A stretch of 64,000 nucleotides of DNA, taken from positions 124,001-188,000 of the forward strand of contig NZ_QQBJ01000001.1 of the NCBI RefSeq assembly GCF_003347205.1. The letters run 5' to 3'. Position 1 is the first letter of the stretch. Each line of letters begins with the position of its first letter. Made by a program: the position numbers and the translations under genes. The notes beneath the pieces are model-generated. The model was given only the letters and a program-made list of their open reading frames with translations. It did no database searches and had not been told where the DNA came from. The stretch comes from Mycolicibacterium moriokaense (lineage in GTDB: Bacteria; Actinomycetota; Actinomycetes; Mycobacteriales; Mycobacteriaceae). Below are positions 25,781-34,590 of the stretch, in pieces.

Positions 25781-27320
25781 AACTCAAGCCCGGCAGGACG
25801 CTCTCATGCCTATCGTGAAGGGCTTGATAAACCGACCTGAACGTGGCTTCGTGAAAAATGTTGATCCCGCGCAAATCCTTCACTGCGAGCAGGTACGCAT
25901 CCATCGTCGTTTGCAGGTCACGGTGGCCGAGTTGCCACTGGACAGCCGTGTACGCGTCTTCGTATCTACTTGGGCTGTAAGCGGCCGGCGGCGATCCAGT
26001 CTCCTCGTCAATGACCTTGTGCCATGCAATGAGCCAGTTCAACGCGAACGAGTATCGCAATGTTTTCGCCGTCGGGTAGGGCACACTACCGACGAAACCT
26101 GCTGTCTTGCAGGAGTTATCCCATCTCTTAGTGGCTCGCTGGACCACCTTCGTCATATTGCGTTGATCGGCGGGCAGTCCGCTCTCGGTGAGCCAGAGCA
26201 TGGCTGGCTCCCACCCGTCCGCGGTCTCTGCTAACAGCCATCGCCGAACTGGCTCGAACAATTGGTCATGGTTTACCCAGTTTCTGCGGCCGTCGATCTG
26301 GATCTCCAGCTGCCCGCGCTTGACTCGGTGGTTGGTGATCCTGTGCCACCTGACGTCGCTGTAGCTTCCGTGTCGTCTGCCCAACGCTACGGCTCTTCGC
26401 CGGTCCTGCTGGACATATCGTTGCAGTAGTCCGTGGACCAGCCACGGCATGACAATCGTGCGTGAGCGACCCGACTTCGTAATGGAACTGGGCAGGCGAA
26501 TCTCAGCGAATGCGCTGGCGCTCTTCTCGGATAGTTCCAAGGTTAGCAGGAGGCTCGTCTCGCCTTCGCGTGTGCCACAGAAGTAAAGCGTCTCAACGAA
26601 TGTCGCGTTACGCTGCGTGTTGCGGCCTCGGAAAGACGAGTCTTCACCCGCGCCGATGAGCTTGTTGTCACGACCGGTTGTTACCGCGTAGCCCCTGAAG
26701 GCCACATTGGACCAGAGGCGAAAAGTCTCGGGCTCTATCCAGTCGACGCGGCGGATGCGAGCGTTCTTACTCCTCCATCCACCTACCTTGGCTCGGGTTG
26801 TGGTGGAGTCCTTGAACTTCAGGCTCGGTCCGAACTCTTCAATCGGGTTCTCGGCCGTGTATTGCTTCCTTACCGCCCACTGAAAGAAGAGCGAGAGCGC
26901 CGCAACTTCCTTGTTCCAGGTCGCCCCACTGATGGACCTCTCATTGCGGACGGGATCGGTGCGCCATTCCTTCCACTCGCCGAGGTCGTTTGCATCCATT
27001 TCGTGTAGTGCCTTCGGGAGGGGACGACTAGCGAGCCATCGAATGATCGGGGGGTAGACGGTCGCGTAGGTGGTGCGAGTGCCCTGCTTGAGTCGTGGCC
27101 AACGGGAGGTCCGTAGGAACTCGGTGAAGACGCGTTCTGGCCGGTAACTCTCCGGGTCGGCTGCCAAGCGCGCAAGGTCGATGATGACCGGGGTGCCTGG
27201 CTTTATGCCTGCTTGTGCTTCCAGATCTTCGAGCGAGTCGAACCACGCCAGTTCGGGGAGAAAGTGCGCAGGAGCAGACGAATTGCCACCCGAAAGCACG
27301 GTCAGCCACGTGTCGACCAC
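25758..27320 (-). CDS. tyrosine recombinase/integrase, first of trio (TnpA-like)
   Basis: The 520-aa protein is the most canonical recombinase here. Its N-terminal arm- and core-binding parts contain VFTEFLRTSRWPRLKQGTR and ISGATWNKEVAALSLFFQWAV. Box I Arg is in YFCGTREGETSLLLTLEL, the Lys in SITKSGRSRTIVMPW, box II Arg in KTLRYSFALNWLI, and LGHRDLQTTMDAYL holds the His and nucleophile Tyr. The first box II His is Lys, as in some subfamilies. GTG at 27320 (GGGGG upstream) is preferred. The frame extends further, but over the inverted TIGR04338 fragment, which is not its own sequence. Confidence 0.85.
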   Translation of the reverse strand: MVDTWLTVLSGGNSSAPAHFLPELAWFDSLEDLEAQAGIKPGTPVIIDLARLAADPESYRPERVFTEFLRTSRWPRLKQGTRTTYATVYPPIIRWLASRPLPKALHEMDANDLGEWKEWRTDPVRNERSISGATWNKEVAALSLFFQWAVRKQYTAENPIEEFGPSLKFKDSTTTRAKVGGWRSKNARIRRVDWIEPETFRLWSNVAFRGYAVTTGRDNKLIGAGEDSSFRGRNTQRNATFVETLYFCGTREGETSLLLTLELSEKSASAFAEIRLPSSITKSGRSRTIVMPWLVHGLLQRYVQQDRRRAVALGRRHGSYSDVRWHRITNHRVKRGQLEIQIDGRRNWVNHDQLFEPVRRWLLAETADGWEPAMLWLTESGLPADQRNMTKVVQRATKRWDNSCKTAGFVGSVPYPTAKTLRYSFALNWLIAWHKVIDEETGSPPAAYSPSRYEDAYTAVQWQLGHRDLQTTMDAYLLAVKDLRGINIFHEATFRSVYQALHDRHESVLPGLSYETCLHD

Positions 27321-27368
27321 AAACGCCCCCGTTCGTCGGAGATAAACTGTTCGAACATAACACCCCGT

Positions 27369-27536
27369 ATGTCCACAGAAACGTTCCTGCACGAACTCGC
27401 CCACCACCTCTGCGACGCAGAAACGCCACACGGGCCGGAGTTCGTCGCGACGTTCTGCGAACTCGCCGAGGCGGTGATGGGCCCGGAGGTGGCCCACGTG
27501 CTGCGGGTCGTCTACGCGAAGGAGGGGGTGCGCTAG
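27369..27536 (+). pseudogene. 3' fragment of a TIGR04338 metallopeptidase gene
   Basis: The frame encodes only the C-terminal third of the family: FLHELAHHL, HGPEFVATFCELAEAVMGPEV and the end LRVVYAKEGVR. The sequence before codon 4 is unrelated, so homology begins abruptly inside the HELAHH region. It looks like a gene cut by insertion of the recombinase module, with its 5' part now missing from the other side. An ATG happens to open the fragment, but a working enzyme is unlikely. Confidence 0.75.
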
Positions 27537-27563
27537 CGGGAGCATCCGCGCCTGGACAGTCAG

Positions 27564-28247
27564 TCAGTGCGCCCAGTCGGCCGCTTTGGCGGCCGCGCGC
27601 AGCGCGGTCACGATCCGCTTCTCGTTGGCGATGAAGCGTTCGGTCGGCGCGGGCACCGAGATGGCAATGATGTGCCCGTCGGCGGTGCGACCGGCGACAC
27701 CGGCGGCGGAGATTCCGACGGTGTGCTCATCGTGATCGAACATGACACCGCTGCGCGAGAGGTGTCCATCGGCGATCAGTTCCAGCGCCGCCTTCCCGTT
27801 GGCTGTCGATTCGAGTGGGAATCGAACGCCCACAGCCGAAACCGCACGCAGCCGGTGCGCCGACTCGACCTGATCGATGAACAACATCTGCTGGCCCTGC
27901 AGCACCGACAGGTCGACCGTTTCGCCCGTTGCTTCGGCCAGGCTCTCCAGCGTCGGACGAAAGGCCGCCGCCAACCGGGCGCTGTCGGCGCCCCCGAGCC
28001 CGAGGAGGCGATCGCCAAGCGAGAGTCGGCCCCGGGCGTCGACGCCGGCGAAGCCGACTTCGACCAATCCGACCACCAACCTACGCACAGTCGATTTGGC
28101 AAGCCCCAGCCGAGCAACGAGATCGACCAGCCGTAATTGCCCGGGCGCCGACGCGATTTCGTCCAGCGCGGCGGCCGCACGTCGGAGCACCTGAATGCCG
28201 TCTCCGCGTCCGGGGTCAGATCCTGGATTCCCTTCCGGATTTGGCAC
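27564..28247 (-). CDS. IclR-family transcriptional regulator
   Basis: The 227-aa protein has an N-terminal winged helix (LVDLVARLGLAKSTVRRLVVGLVEVGF) and a C-terminal effector domain (ESLAEATGETVDLSVLQGQQMLFIDQVES, FPLESTANGKAALELI). IclR proteins sense small carboxylates or aromatics and control catabolic genes. GTG at 28247 is preferred. A TATAGT -10-like box lies just before it and the operator-like repeat upstream; the frame from 28280 would place coding inside that repeat. It is divergent from the FAD oxidase and is its likely regulator. Confidence 0.88.
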   Translation of the reverse strand: MPNPEGNPGSDPGRGDGIQVLRRAAAALDEIASAPGQLRLVDLVARLGLAKSTVRRLVVGLVEVGFAGVDARGRLSLGDRLLGLGGADSARLAAAFRPTLESLAEATGETVDLSVLQGQQMLFIDQVESAHRLRAVSAVGVRFPLESTANGKAALELIADGHLSRSGVMFDHDEHTVGISAAGVAGRTADGHIIAISVPAPTERFIANEKRIVTALRAAAKAADWAH

Positions 28248-28260
28248 GCACTCACTATAT

Positions 28261-28300
28261 TGATCCGAGCTGCGGATCACAATGATTCACAATGCGAATC
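28261..28300. promoter_or_regulatory. two inverted repeats between the IclR gene and the FAD oxidase
   Basis: TGATCCG (28261-28267) pairs with CGGATCA (28273-28279) around 5 bp. GATTC (28284-28288) pairs with GAATC (28296-28300) around 7 bp. They lie between the divergent promoters and are natural IclR operator candidates controlling both directions. Confidence 0.6.
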
Positions 28301-28311
28301 TAGGAGTTCCC

Positions 28312-29652
28312 GTGACGGCACTTCCGGACGGTCGGCACTTCTTCAAGGGCGACGAGGGTTACGAGACCGCTCGGCGTGCGACGGTCTGGAACGCCCGCAC
28401 CCCGGCCCGGTTCCCCGATGTGATCGTGGCGGCTCGCGATACCGCCGACGTGGTGGCCGCGATCCGCTACGCAAACGTCAACGGTCTGTCGGTCGGAGTG
28501 CGCTCCGGTGGCCACAGCTGGGCCGGTAGCCATGTGCGTGACGGTGGCCTGCTGCTCGACGTGAGCCGCATCGACGAATGCACTGTCGACCCCGAACAGA
28601 TGTTGGCTGTCGTCGGCCCCGGCAAGGGCGGCAGCGTTCTGGCGGCGGAACTGGACTCGGCGGGCTTGTTCTTTCCGACGGGCCACTGCAAGGGCGTGTG
28701 CATCGGCGGTTACCTGCTTCAGGGCGGATACGGTTGGAACAGTCGCGCCCTCGGTCCGGCCTGTGAAAGCGTGATGGGCGTCGACGTTGTCACCGCCGAA
28801 GGTGAGCAGATCCACTGTGATGCGGAGCACCACGCGGACTTATATTGGGCAGCAAGAGGTTCCGGTCCCGGATTCTTTGCGGTGGTTACCGCATTTCACC
28901 TGCGTGTCTACCGCCGCCCGGCCGTCTGCGGAAGCAGCCTGTACGTCTACCCGATCGAGTCGGCCGACGACGTGTTCACCTGGGCGCGTGCGATCAGCGC
29001 GGACATCGACCGCAGGGTCGAGTTGCAGATCGTCACATCGCGCAGCGTGCCCGGCCTAGGCTTGGACACGCCCGGGATCGTGTTGGCGTCGCCCGTGTTC
29101 GCCGAGTCCGACGACGACGCGACGGCCGCGCTCGCGCTTCTAGACACCTGCCCCGTCCGCAGCAGCGCAATCGTCGCGGTCCCCTATGCGCCAGCCGATC
29201 TTGCCAGTTGGTTCGAGGCTGTGATGAGCAATTACCCGACCGGATATCGCTACGCCGCGGACAACATGTGGACGTCGGCGTCGGCGACCGACCTGCTGCC
29301 CGGTGTGCGCCGCATCATCGAGACCATGCCTCCGCACCCGTCGCACTTCCTCTGGCTGAACTGGGGGCCGTCACCACAGCGCGCGGACATGGCCTACAGC
29401 CTCGAGGACGAGATCTATCTCGCCTTGTACACCGCTTGGCACGACGCCGCCGACGACGAAAAGTACAGCGATTGGGCACGTTCCAACATGGCGGCGATGG
29501 CCCACCTGGCCAGCGGCGTCCAGTTGGCCGACGAGAACCTCGGCCAGCGCCCCGCCAAGTTCGCGGCCGACGACAACATGATGCGGCTGGACAAGGTGCG
29601 AGCGAAGTATGACCCTGGTGGGCGGTTCCACAGCTGGATGGGGAGGGTTTGA
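28312..29652 (+). CDS. BBE-like FAD-linked oxidase, probably bicovalent flavin
   Basis: The 446-aa protein has an FAD-binding-4 domain. RSGGHSWAGS places the covalent flavin His at about residue 68. The segment HCKGVCIGGYLLQGGYGW aligns C126 with the second covalent Cys of bicovalent members. The C-terminal BBE segment ends YDPGGRFHSW. Such enzymes oxidise alcohols, sugars or aromatic side chains with O2. GTG at 28312 follows taggag; the frame from 28282 would overlap the operator. It is followed after 3 bp by the PhlG-like gene, so both are one operon opposite the IclR gene. Confidence 0.88.
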   Translation: MTALPDGRHFFKGDEGYETARRATVWNARTPARFPDVIVAARDTADVVAAIRYANVNGLSVGVRSGGHSWAGSHVRDGGLLLDVSRIDECTVDPEQMLAVVGPGKGGSVLAAELDSAGLFFPTGHCKGVCIGGYLLQGGYGWNSRALGPACESVMGVDVVTAEGEQIHCDAEHHADLYWAARGSGPGFFAVVTAFHLRVYRRPAVCGSSLYVYPIESADDVFTWARAISADIDRRVELQIVTSRSVPGLGLDTPGIVLASPVFAESDDDATAALALLDTCPVRSSAIVAVPYAPADLASWFEAVMSNYPTGYRYAADNMWTSASATDLLPGVRRIIETMPPHPSHFLWLNWGPSPQRADMAYSLEDEIYLALYTAWHDAADDEKYSDWARSNMAAMAHLASGVQLADENLGQRPAKFAADDNMMRLDKVRAKYDPGGRFHSWMGRV

Positions 29653-29655
29653 GCC

Positions 29656-30444
29656 GTGGCCAAGGACCGCTACCTCGGCTATCGCGGACACGATTACAAC
29701 GCCCCCTTCGCCGAGTTCTACCGGACTGAAATGGCAGCGTTACCAAAGCATGTCGTCTTAGCGCTCGAACACGGACCGCAGGCGGGTCCGACGCTGCCCG
29801 AGTTCGACGACATTGCAGCCCTTCTCAACGAGGGACCGCAGCACACCGAGAACGGTTACGGCATAGTGCGCGACGGGGGAATCCAGGTCTCGGTGCGCAC
29901 CGACATGCCCGACGTCGAACCGGCGATGTGGGCATGGTGGTTCGGGTGGCACGGCAATGATTCCCGCCGCTACAAGCTGTGGCATCCGAGAGCGCATGTG
30001 TCGGCGCGCTGGAGCGACGGCGGCGGAGCCGGGAGTTACCTCGGCCGGACATCGCTTGTGCAGGAGTATCTCGGTTCGGCCTTTGTGCGCGCCGCGATCC
30101 GGTTCGTCGAGCCATCAGCGCTAGGCCTGCAGGACATCGGCGACGACGAAGTGGCAGTCTGTGCCAGGGTCGGATCGAGCGACGTGCCGGTCGACATCGG
30201 TTGGCTGGTTCATCACGTTCGGCCGACGCCGGGCGGTGCGCAGATGCGCTCGCGATTCTGGATGGGGGGCAGGCACGTCGGCGTGCGCGCCAACCTCGCG
30301 AACCGAGCGACCGACGCCGTCGTCCGCCCAGTCGCCGCGCGTCAGTTGCCGGACCCACGCGACCTGCTCGTGCACTGCGCGCAGGAGATGAACCACCTCG
30401 CCGGGTTCCTGCCCGCGCTGTTCGATCGCTTCGCCGACGCCTGA
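29656..30444 (+). CDS. DAPG hydrolase (PhlG)-like C-C hydrolase family protein
   Basis: The 262-aa protein has the PhlG pattern. MWAWWFGWHGNDSRRYKLWHPRAH and HCAQEMNHLAGFLP carry His and Glu residues expected to bind zinc, and LVHHVRP lies between them. PhlG splits the acetyl C-C bond of 2,4-diacetylphloroglucinol without cofactor. Here the substrate is unknown but is likely an acyl-phenol or similar ketone made by the upstream oxidase. GTG at 29656 is 3 bp after the oxidase stop, so translation is coupled. Confidence 0.75.
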   Translation: MAKDRYLGYRGHDYNAPFAEFYRTEMAALPKHVVLALEHGPQAGPTLPEFDDIAALLNEGPQHTENGYGIVRDGGIQVSVRTDMPDVEPAMWAWWFGWHGNDSRRYKLWHPRAHVSARWSDGGGAGSYLGRTSLVQEYLGSAFVRAAIRFVEPSALGLQDIGDDEVAVCARVGSSDVPVDIGWLVHHVRPTPGGAQMRSRFWMGGRHVGVRANLANRATDAVVRPVAARQLPDPRDLLVHCAQEMNHLAGFLPALFDRFADA

Positions 30445-30526
30445 CCGGGCGGAATTCGTTGGCGACCTTCGATGCGCTCGCAGGGCAGAGAGTCCAGCCA
30501 GCCAACCCAGCGGTAACGTCGGCCGC

Positions 30527-31216
30527 GTGACACCAGGCTTTTCTACTACTCGCGCGGGCGGAGCGGACCCGCGATCCCTCGACGAGCTGTTCAATCGCGT
30601 GCTGCACACCGAGGACGACGTGCTGCGGGCAGCCAGGGAATCCGCCGCGGCGGCGGACATGCCCGCGATCGAGGTGTCGGCGCAACACGGCAGGCTGCTG
30701 TCGCTGCTGGCGCGGATGTCCAACGCCAAGCGCGTGCTGGAGATCGGCACGCTGGCCGGCTACAGCACCATCAACCTCGCCCGCGGTGTCGGGCCCGACG
30801 GCCACGTCGTCACCCTGGAATTCGACCCGCGGCACGCCGAGGTGGCCCGCGCGAACTTCGAGCGGGCAGGTGTCGCCGACCGCGTCGAGGTGATCGTCGG
30901 CACCGCACTCGACACGCTGCCGCGACTGGCCGAGCGCGGCGAGGTCTTCGACATGTTCTTCATCGACGCCGACAAGGAGAACAACGTCGGCTACGTCGAG
31001 TGGGCGATCAAGCTCGGGCATCCGGGATCGGTGATCGTGGTCGACAACATCGCGCGGATGGGCCGTGTGCTCGACCCCGCCGCCGACGATCACCAGGCCC
31101 GGGCCGTTCGCGACATGTTCGACATGATCGGCGAGCACCCGCACCTGGATGCCGCCGCGATCCAGACCGTCGGGACCAAGGACTGGGACGGCTTCGCGGT
31201 TGCGCTGGTGCGGTAG
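30527..31216 (+). CDS. catechol-type O-methyltransferase (family 3), Rv0187-like
   Basis: The 229-aa protein is a SAM-dependent O-methyltransferase. VLEIGTLAGYSTINLARG binds SAM. VVTLEFDPRHAEVAR, FFIDADKENNVGYVEW and IVVDNIARMG contain the metal-binding and catalytic residues of COMT/CCoAOMT enzymes. It strongly resembles M. tuberculosis Rv0187 as I recall it and lies near ilvD and ricR, as in that genome. GTG start at 30527. The physiological substrate is not established. Confidence 0.9.
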   Translation: MTPGFSTTRAGGADPRSLDELFNRVLHTEDDVLRAARESAAAADMPAIEVSAQHGRLLSLLARMSNAKRVLEIGTLAGYSTINLARGVGPDGHVVTLEFDPRHAEVARANFERAGVADRVEVIVGTALDTLPRLAERGEVFDMFFIDADKENNVGYVEWAIKLGHPGSVIVVDNIARMGRVLDPAADDHQARAVRDMFDMIGEHPHLDAAAIQTVGTKDWDGFAVALVR

Positions 31217-31281
31217 CGGCGACTGTATGGCTCCGCTCGGTCAGCGAATTCGCAGGTGTCTGCCGGATAATCCGATCTGAA

Positions 31282-32904
31282 ATGGGTCGCCGCGGAAACG
31301 CAACTTGGGAAACCGACGAGTTCCCGCGCATCGATCTGCCCGCGCATGCGGCCAATCCGCCGCGACCGCGACGCGCGCGCGTGCGGCACCGCGGCCTGCT
31401 GGCAGGCGCGCGGGCGGTGGGAGCGTTGGCCGCGGTGGGTGTCATCGCGGCCACCGGAGTCGGTTGGGCCGGCTACCACCGGATCGCCGGTGGCATCACC
31501 ACCTCGCAGGCTCTCGAGGGCGCGCCCGCGTCGACGGGCGGCGACCAGAACATCTTGATCATGGGCCTGGATAGCAGGCTCGACCAGCGCGGGCAGCCGT
31601 TGGCGCCGGACATCTACGACGCGCTGCACGCCGGCGACGAGACGGTCGGCGGTTACAACGCCAATGTCCTGATCGTGCTGCACATCCCCGCCGGCGACGG
31701 GCCGATCACGGCGATCTCCGTACCTCGCGACGACTACGTCAACCTCGCCGGGTGCGACGTAGGCAGCTGCAAGGGCAAGATCAAGCAGGCCTACGGGCTG
31801 GCCTACCAGCGCACCATCGACGCCGCCGCGTCGAGCGACGCCGTGGACCCCGCGGCGCAGGAACAGGCAGGCCGCGAGGCCGGCCGCAAAGCCGAGATCG
31901 AGACGGTGCGCAACCTTCTCGGCATCCCGATCGACCACTTCATCGAAGTCACCATGGTGGCCTTCTTCCAGATCGCCCAGGTGGTGCAGCCGATCACGGT
32001 GTGCCTGAACGCAGATACCGCCGACCCGTTCTCGGGGGCGGACTTCCATCAAGGCATGCAGCAGATCGACGCCAGTCAGGCGATCGCCTTCGTCCGTCAG
32101 CGCCGCGACGTCAACGACGAACTGTTCACCGACATGGACAGGACGCGCCGCCAGCAGGCGTTCATCGCCTCGCTGCTGTCGGCGCTGCGCAGCGGCGGAA
32201 CACTGTCCAGCCCGTCAGGACTGCAGCATCTGCTGGAGGTTGCCCGCCAGAGCGTGGCTGTCGACTCCAGGCTCGACCTGCCCGACTTCGTCAAGCGCGC
32301 ATCGGGATTCACCAATCGGGACCTGACCCTCTACACGCTGCCGATCACCCAGTTCGGCAGGGATCCGGCAGGCGAGGACGTCAACATCATCGACGTCGCG
32401 ACCATCCGCGCGATCGCTCGCAACCTGGTGACGTCGGACGACGCAGCCGCGCCTGCGACCAGCACTCCGGCGGTTCCCGCGGTGCTCGACGTCGTCAACG
32501 CCACGACGCACAGCGGGCTGGCGACGGCCGTGCTCGACGACTACGGGACCAAGGGCTTCACACCGGGTGAGGCCACGACCGCGGCGCAGTTGGCCCAGGC
32601 CAGCAGCATCGAGTTCGGCCCGGGTGCCCTCGAGGCCGCGCAGACGCTGGCCGATGAGTTCGGCTTCTCCGCACAGTCGTCGGACGCGGTCGGCCCGAAT
32701 ACGGTGCGGCTCACCGTCGGCGACGACTTCCCCGCCGACCAGTACCTCACGGGGTCGACCACGGACACCGGCACGGGTCTTGCCGCCACGCCGACATCGA
32801 GTTCACCGGTGTCGACGGTCGCGGCCACGGCGACCGGCACGGCCGCTCCCGTGCCGACCGAGATGTCGCGGATGACCGCCTCCCGCATCCCCTGCGTCAA
32901 GTGA
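31282..32904 (+). CDS. LytR-CpsA-Psr family cell-wall glycopolymer ligase
   Basis: The 540-aa protein has a basic cytosolic N-terminus, one membrane helix (about residues 40-65) and an extracytoplasmic LCP domain (NILIMGLDSR, VLIVLHIPAGDGPITAISVPRDDYV, QAIAFVRQRRDVNDELFTDMDR). A LytR_C domain follows (about 395-490). In mycobacteria LCP proteins attach arabinogalactan to peptidoglycan. ATG at 31282 is used because the longer frame runs through the methyltransferase gene. The stop overlaps the next start (GTGA), so the two genes are coupled. Confidence 0.9.
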   Translation: MGRRGNATWETDEFPRIDLPAHAANPPRPRRARVRHRGLLAGARAVGALAAVGVIAATGVGWAGYHRIAGGITTSQALEGAPASTGGDQNILIMGLDSRLDQRGQPLAPDIYDALHAGDETVGGYNANVLIVLHIPAGDGPITAISVPRDDYVNLAGCDVGSCKGKIKQAYGLAYQRTIDAAASSDAVDPAAQEQAGREAGRKAEIETVRNLLGIPIDHFIEVTMVAFFQIAQVVQPITVCLNADTADPFSGADFHQGMQQIDASQAIAFVRQRRDVNDELFTDMDRTRRQQAFIASLLSALRSGGTLSSPSGLQHLLEVARQSVAVDSRLDLPDFVKRASGFTNRDLTLYTLPITQFGRDPAGEDVNIIDVATIRAIARNLVTSDDAAAPATSTPAVPAVLDVVNATTHSGLATAVLDDYGTKGFTPGEATTAAQLAQASSIEFGPGALEAAQTLADEFGFSAQSSDAVGPNTVRLTVGDDFPADQYLTGSTTDTGTGLAATPTSSSPVSTVAATATGTAAPVPTEMSRMTASRIPCVK

Positions 32905-33935
32905 TCCGGGTGCCTGCGTCGCGACCGCTGGCCGCCGCATGCGTGTTCCTGGTCGCGATCTCGGCGCTGAGCGGTTGCGCCGGATCACCCCCTGACCGGC
33001 GGGCGCAGTCCGACCATCTCGTCGAGCAGGTGCGTGCGCTGCCCGGCGTCCGGTCGGCAAGTGCCGATGTCGCCAACTCTGTCGCCCAGGGCGACACGCA
33101 CGTCTGGCTGTCGGTCGCGGTGGCCGACGACGTCACAGCCGACCAGGTCGCCGCCATCACCACGCGGTACCTCGACGACCTGCGGGCCACCGGCTATCCC
33201 GGGTATCAAACCGAGCTCACCATCCGCGCCAACACCAGCCTGTTCGCCGTCGACAGTGGTCAAGACCCGCTCTCCAACGCCGACCAGATCGTCGGCCAGG
33301 CGCGCGACTGGATCGCGCTGCGGCACCAGTTCCCCGGCGCCGCAGTCGATCTGCGCGCCGCGCTCGCCCATTCGTCTGACACGACCCGGTTTCGGAACAG
33401 CGGCCATCCCGCGATCGCAACGATCTCCCTTGCCGACCCCGCCGGCTACCGCGACGTCGGCGCGGCAGTGACCTCGCTGCGCACGGGGTTCCCGCAGTTG
33501 TCCGACGGCACCTGGACCATCAGCGCGGGCAGCGCCCATCCCGCGGTGATCACCGCGTCGAAGCGAATGCCGAGCGGCCAGGAACTCGACGTCTGGAACG
33601 CGCTCAACGCAGACCAGGCGATTCCGCACATCGACGCGATGACGATCAACGCTCCGCTCATGGGTCCGGTGTGGATTTCGGAGAAGACGCTCTCCCGCGA
33701 TCCCGCGGTGGCCCTGCGCCTGGCGTCGGACCATCTGCCGATTATCGCGACACTGCCCGCCCCGGTGCTCTACACCGCCACCGACAAACTCCAGGGGCAC
33801 CACAGCTACGACGGGCGCATCACCGGTCCCGTCGCCGTGACGACGGGTGGGTGCACACCGCGCAACTACCGCTTCGATCGCGCCGAGCAGAAGCTCATCG
33901 ACGCCTACGAGCGGTGTCCGCTACCGCCGGCATGA
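32901..33935 (+). CDS. putative lipoprotein of unknown function
   Basis: The 344-aa protein has a signal with lipobox ALSGCAGS (Cys about residue 26) and should be anchored outside the membrane. The rest is alpha/beta with no motif I recognise; the C-terminus has two Cys (GGCTPRNYR, YERCPLPPA) that could form a disulfide. It overlaps the LCP ligase gene, suggesting a shared role in cell-wall polymer attachment. That role is inferred only from coupling. Confidence 0.75.
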   Translation: MIRVPASRPLAAACVFLVAISALSGCAGSPPDRRAQSDHLVEQVRALPGVRSASADVANSVAQGDTHVWLSVAVADDVTADQVAAITTRYLDDLRATGYPGYQTELTIRANTSLFAVDSGQDPLSNADQIVGQARDWIALRHQFPGAAVDLRAALAHSSDTTRFRNSGHPAIATISLADPAGYRDVGAAVTSLRTGFPQLSDGTWTISAGSAHPAVITASKRMPSGQELDVWNALNADQAIPHIDAMTINAPLMGPVWISEKTLSRDPAVALRLASDHLPIIATLPAPVLYTATDKLQGHHSYDGRITGPVAVTTGGCTPRNYRFDRAEQKLIDAYERCPLPPA

Positions 33936-33941
33936 CCACTT

Positions 33942-33978
33942 TACGATCGTCAAGTCGCTTACTGTACGATCGTCAAGT
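33942..33978 (+). promoter_or_regulatory. direct repeat TACGATCGTCAAGT x2, candidate TetR operator
   Basis: Exact 14-bp copies lie at 33942-33955 and 33965-33978, a 23-bp period. Each contains the palindrome ACGATCGT. The second copy ends directly at the ATG of the TetR gene, leaving no room for a ribosome site. Autorepression by TetR and a leaderless transcript are likely. Confidence 0.65.
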
Positions 33979-34590
33979 ATGGACGCCGTTGCGGTGCACG
34001 CGCCGAGCGCCGCCGACACCCGGCGGCGGCTCATCGGCGTCGCCGTCGACCTGTTCACGCGGCACAGCTTCGCAGGCACCTCGCTGCAGATGATCGCCGA
34101 CGAGATGGGCTTCACCAAGGCCGCCATCTACTACCACTTCCGCACTCGTGAGGAACTTCTCGCCGCGGTCGTGGAACCGATCTTCGAGCAGCTCAGCGGA
34201 GTGATCAACGCTGCAGAAGCCCTGCGCGGCGCCCACGCCCGTGCCGAGGCCATGCTGTGCGGCTACGCCGAACTGGCCGTGGCCAACCGGGCCCTCGTGT
34301 CAGTGCTCGCCTGCGACCCCAGCGTGATCACGCTGCTGCGCGCGCAGCCGCACTGGGCCGAGTTGATCGACCGGCAGTTGGCGCTGCTCGCCGGCGACGA
34401 GCAGGAACCCGCGGGATTGATCAAGGCCACCGTCGCACTGGCCGGGATCTCCAGTGCCGTCGGACCGGCATGGGTGACCCGCACGCGAGGAGCAGCAGCC
34501 GCCCCCGTCGACGACGACGATCTGCTGGCCCACCTCATCCACACCGGACGCCGCACCCTCGGGCTGCGCAGGAAAGGAAACCCCTTATGA
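33979..34590 (+). CDS. TetR-family transcriptional regulator
   Basis: The 203-aa protein has an N-terminal TetR helix-turn-helix (LIGVAVDLFTRHSFAGTSLQMIADEMGFTKAAIYYHFRTREELLAAVV) and a helical ligand domain. The start at 33979 gives a normal TetR N-terminus and abuts the repeat. The stop overlaps the SDR start (ATGA), so it is in an operon with the SDR and likely represses it. The ligand is unknown. Confidence 0.9.
   Translation: MDAVAVHAPSAADTRRRLIGVAVDLFTRHSFAGTSLQMIADEMGFTKAAIYYHFRTREELLAAVVEPIFEQLSGVINAAEALRGAHARAEAMLCGYAELAVANRALVSVLACDPSVITLLRAQPHWAELIDRQLALLAGDEQEPAGLIKATVALAGISSAVGPAWVTRTRGAAAAPVDDDDLLAHLIHTGRRTLGLRRKGNPL

Larger units (their letters stand above)
20869..27368 (-). 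mobile_element. Tn554-like / recombinase-in-trio transposition module
   Basis: Three large tyrosine recombinase-like genes plus a small coiled-coil gene overlap one another by 4-23 bp on one strand. This is the layout of Tn554-type (tnpABC) and RIT elements. The right border must lie between the integrase start (27320) and the first TIGR04338-matching base (about 27378). A 10-bp palindrome TGTTCGAACA (27349-27358) is inside that interval. The left border is not resolved; it could be near 21360 if TIGR04338 is outside, or further left if it is cargo. No antibiotic-resistance cargo is seen. Confidence 0.65.

Noticed and set aside
27321-27545. N-terminal extension of the first recombinase
   Set aside because: It is the complement of the TIGR04338 fragment, so it is flanking target DNA and not recombinase sequence.
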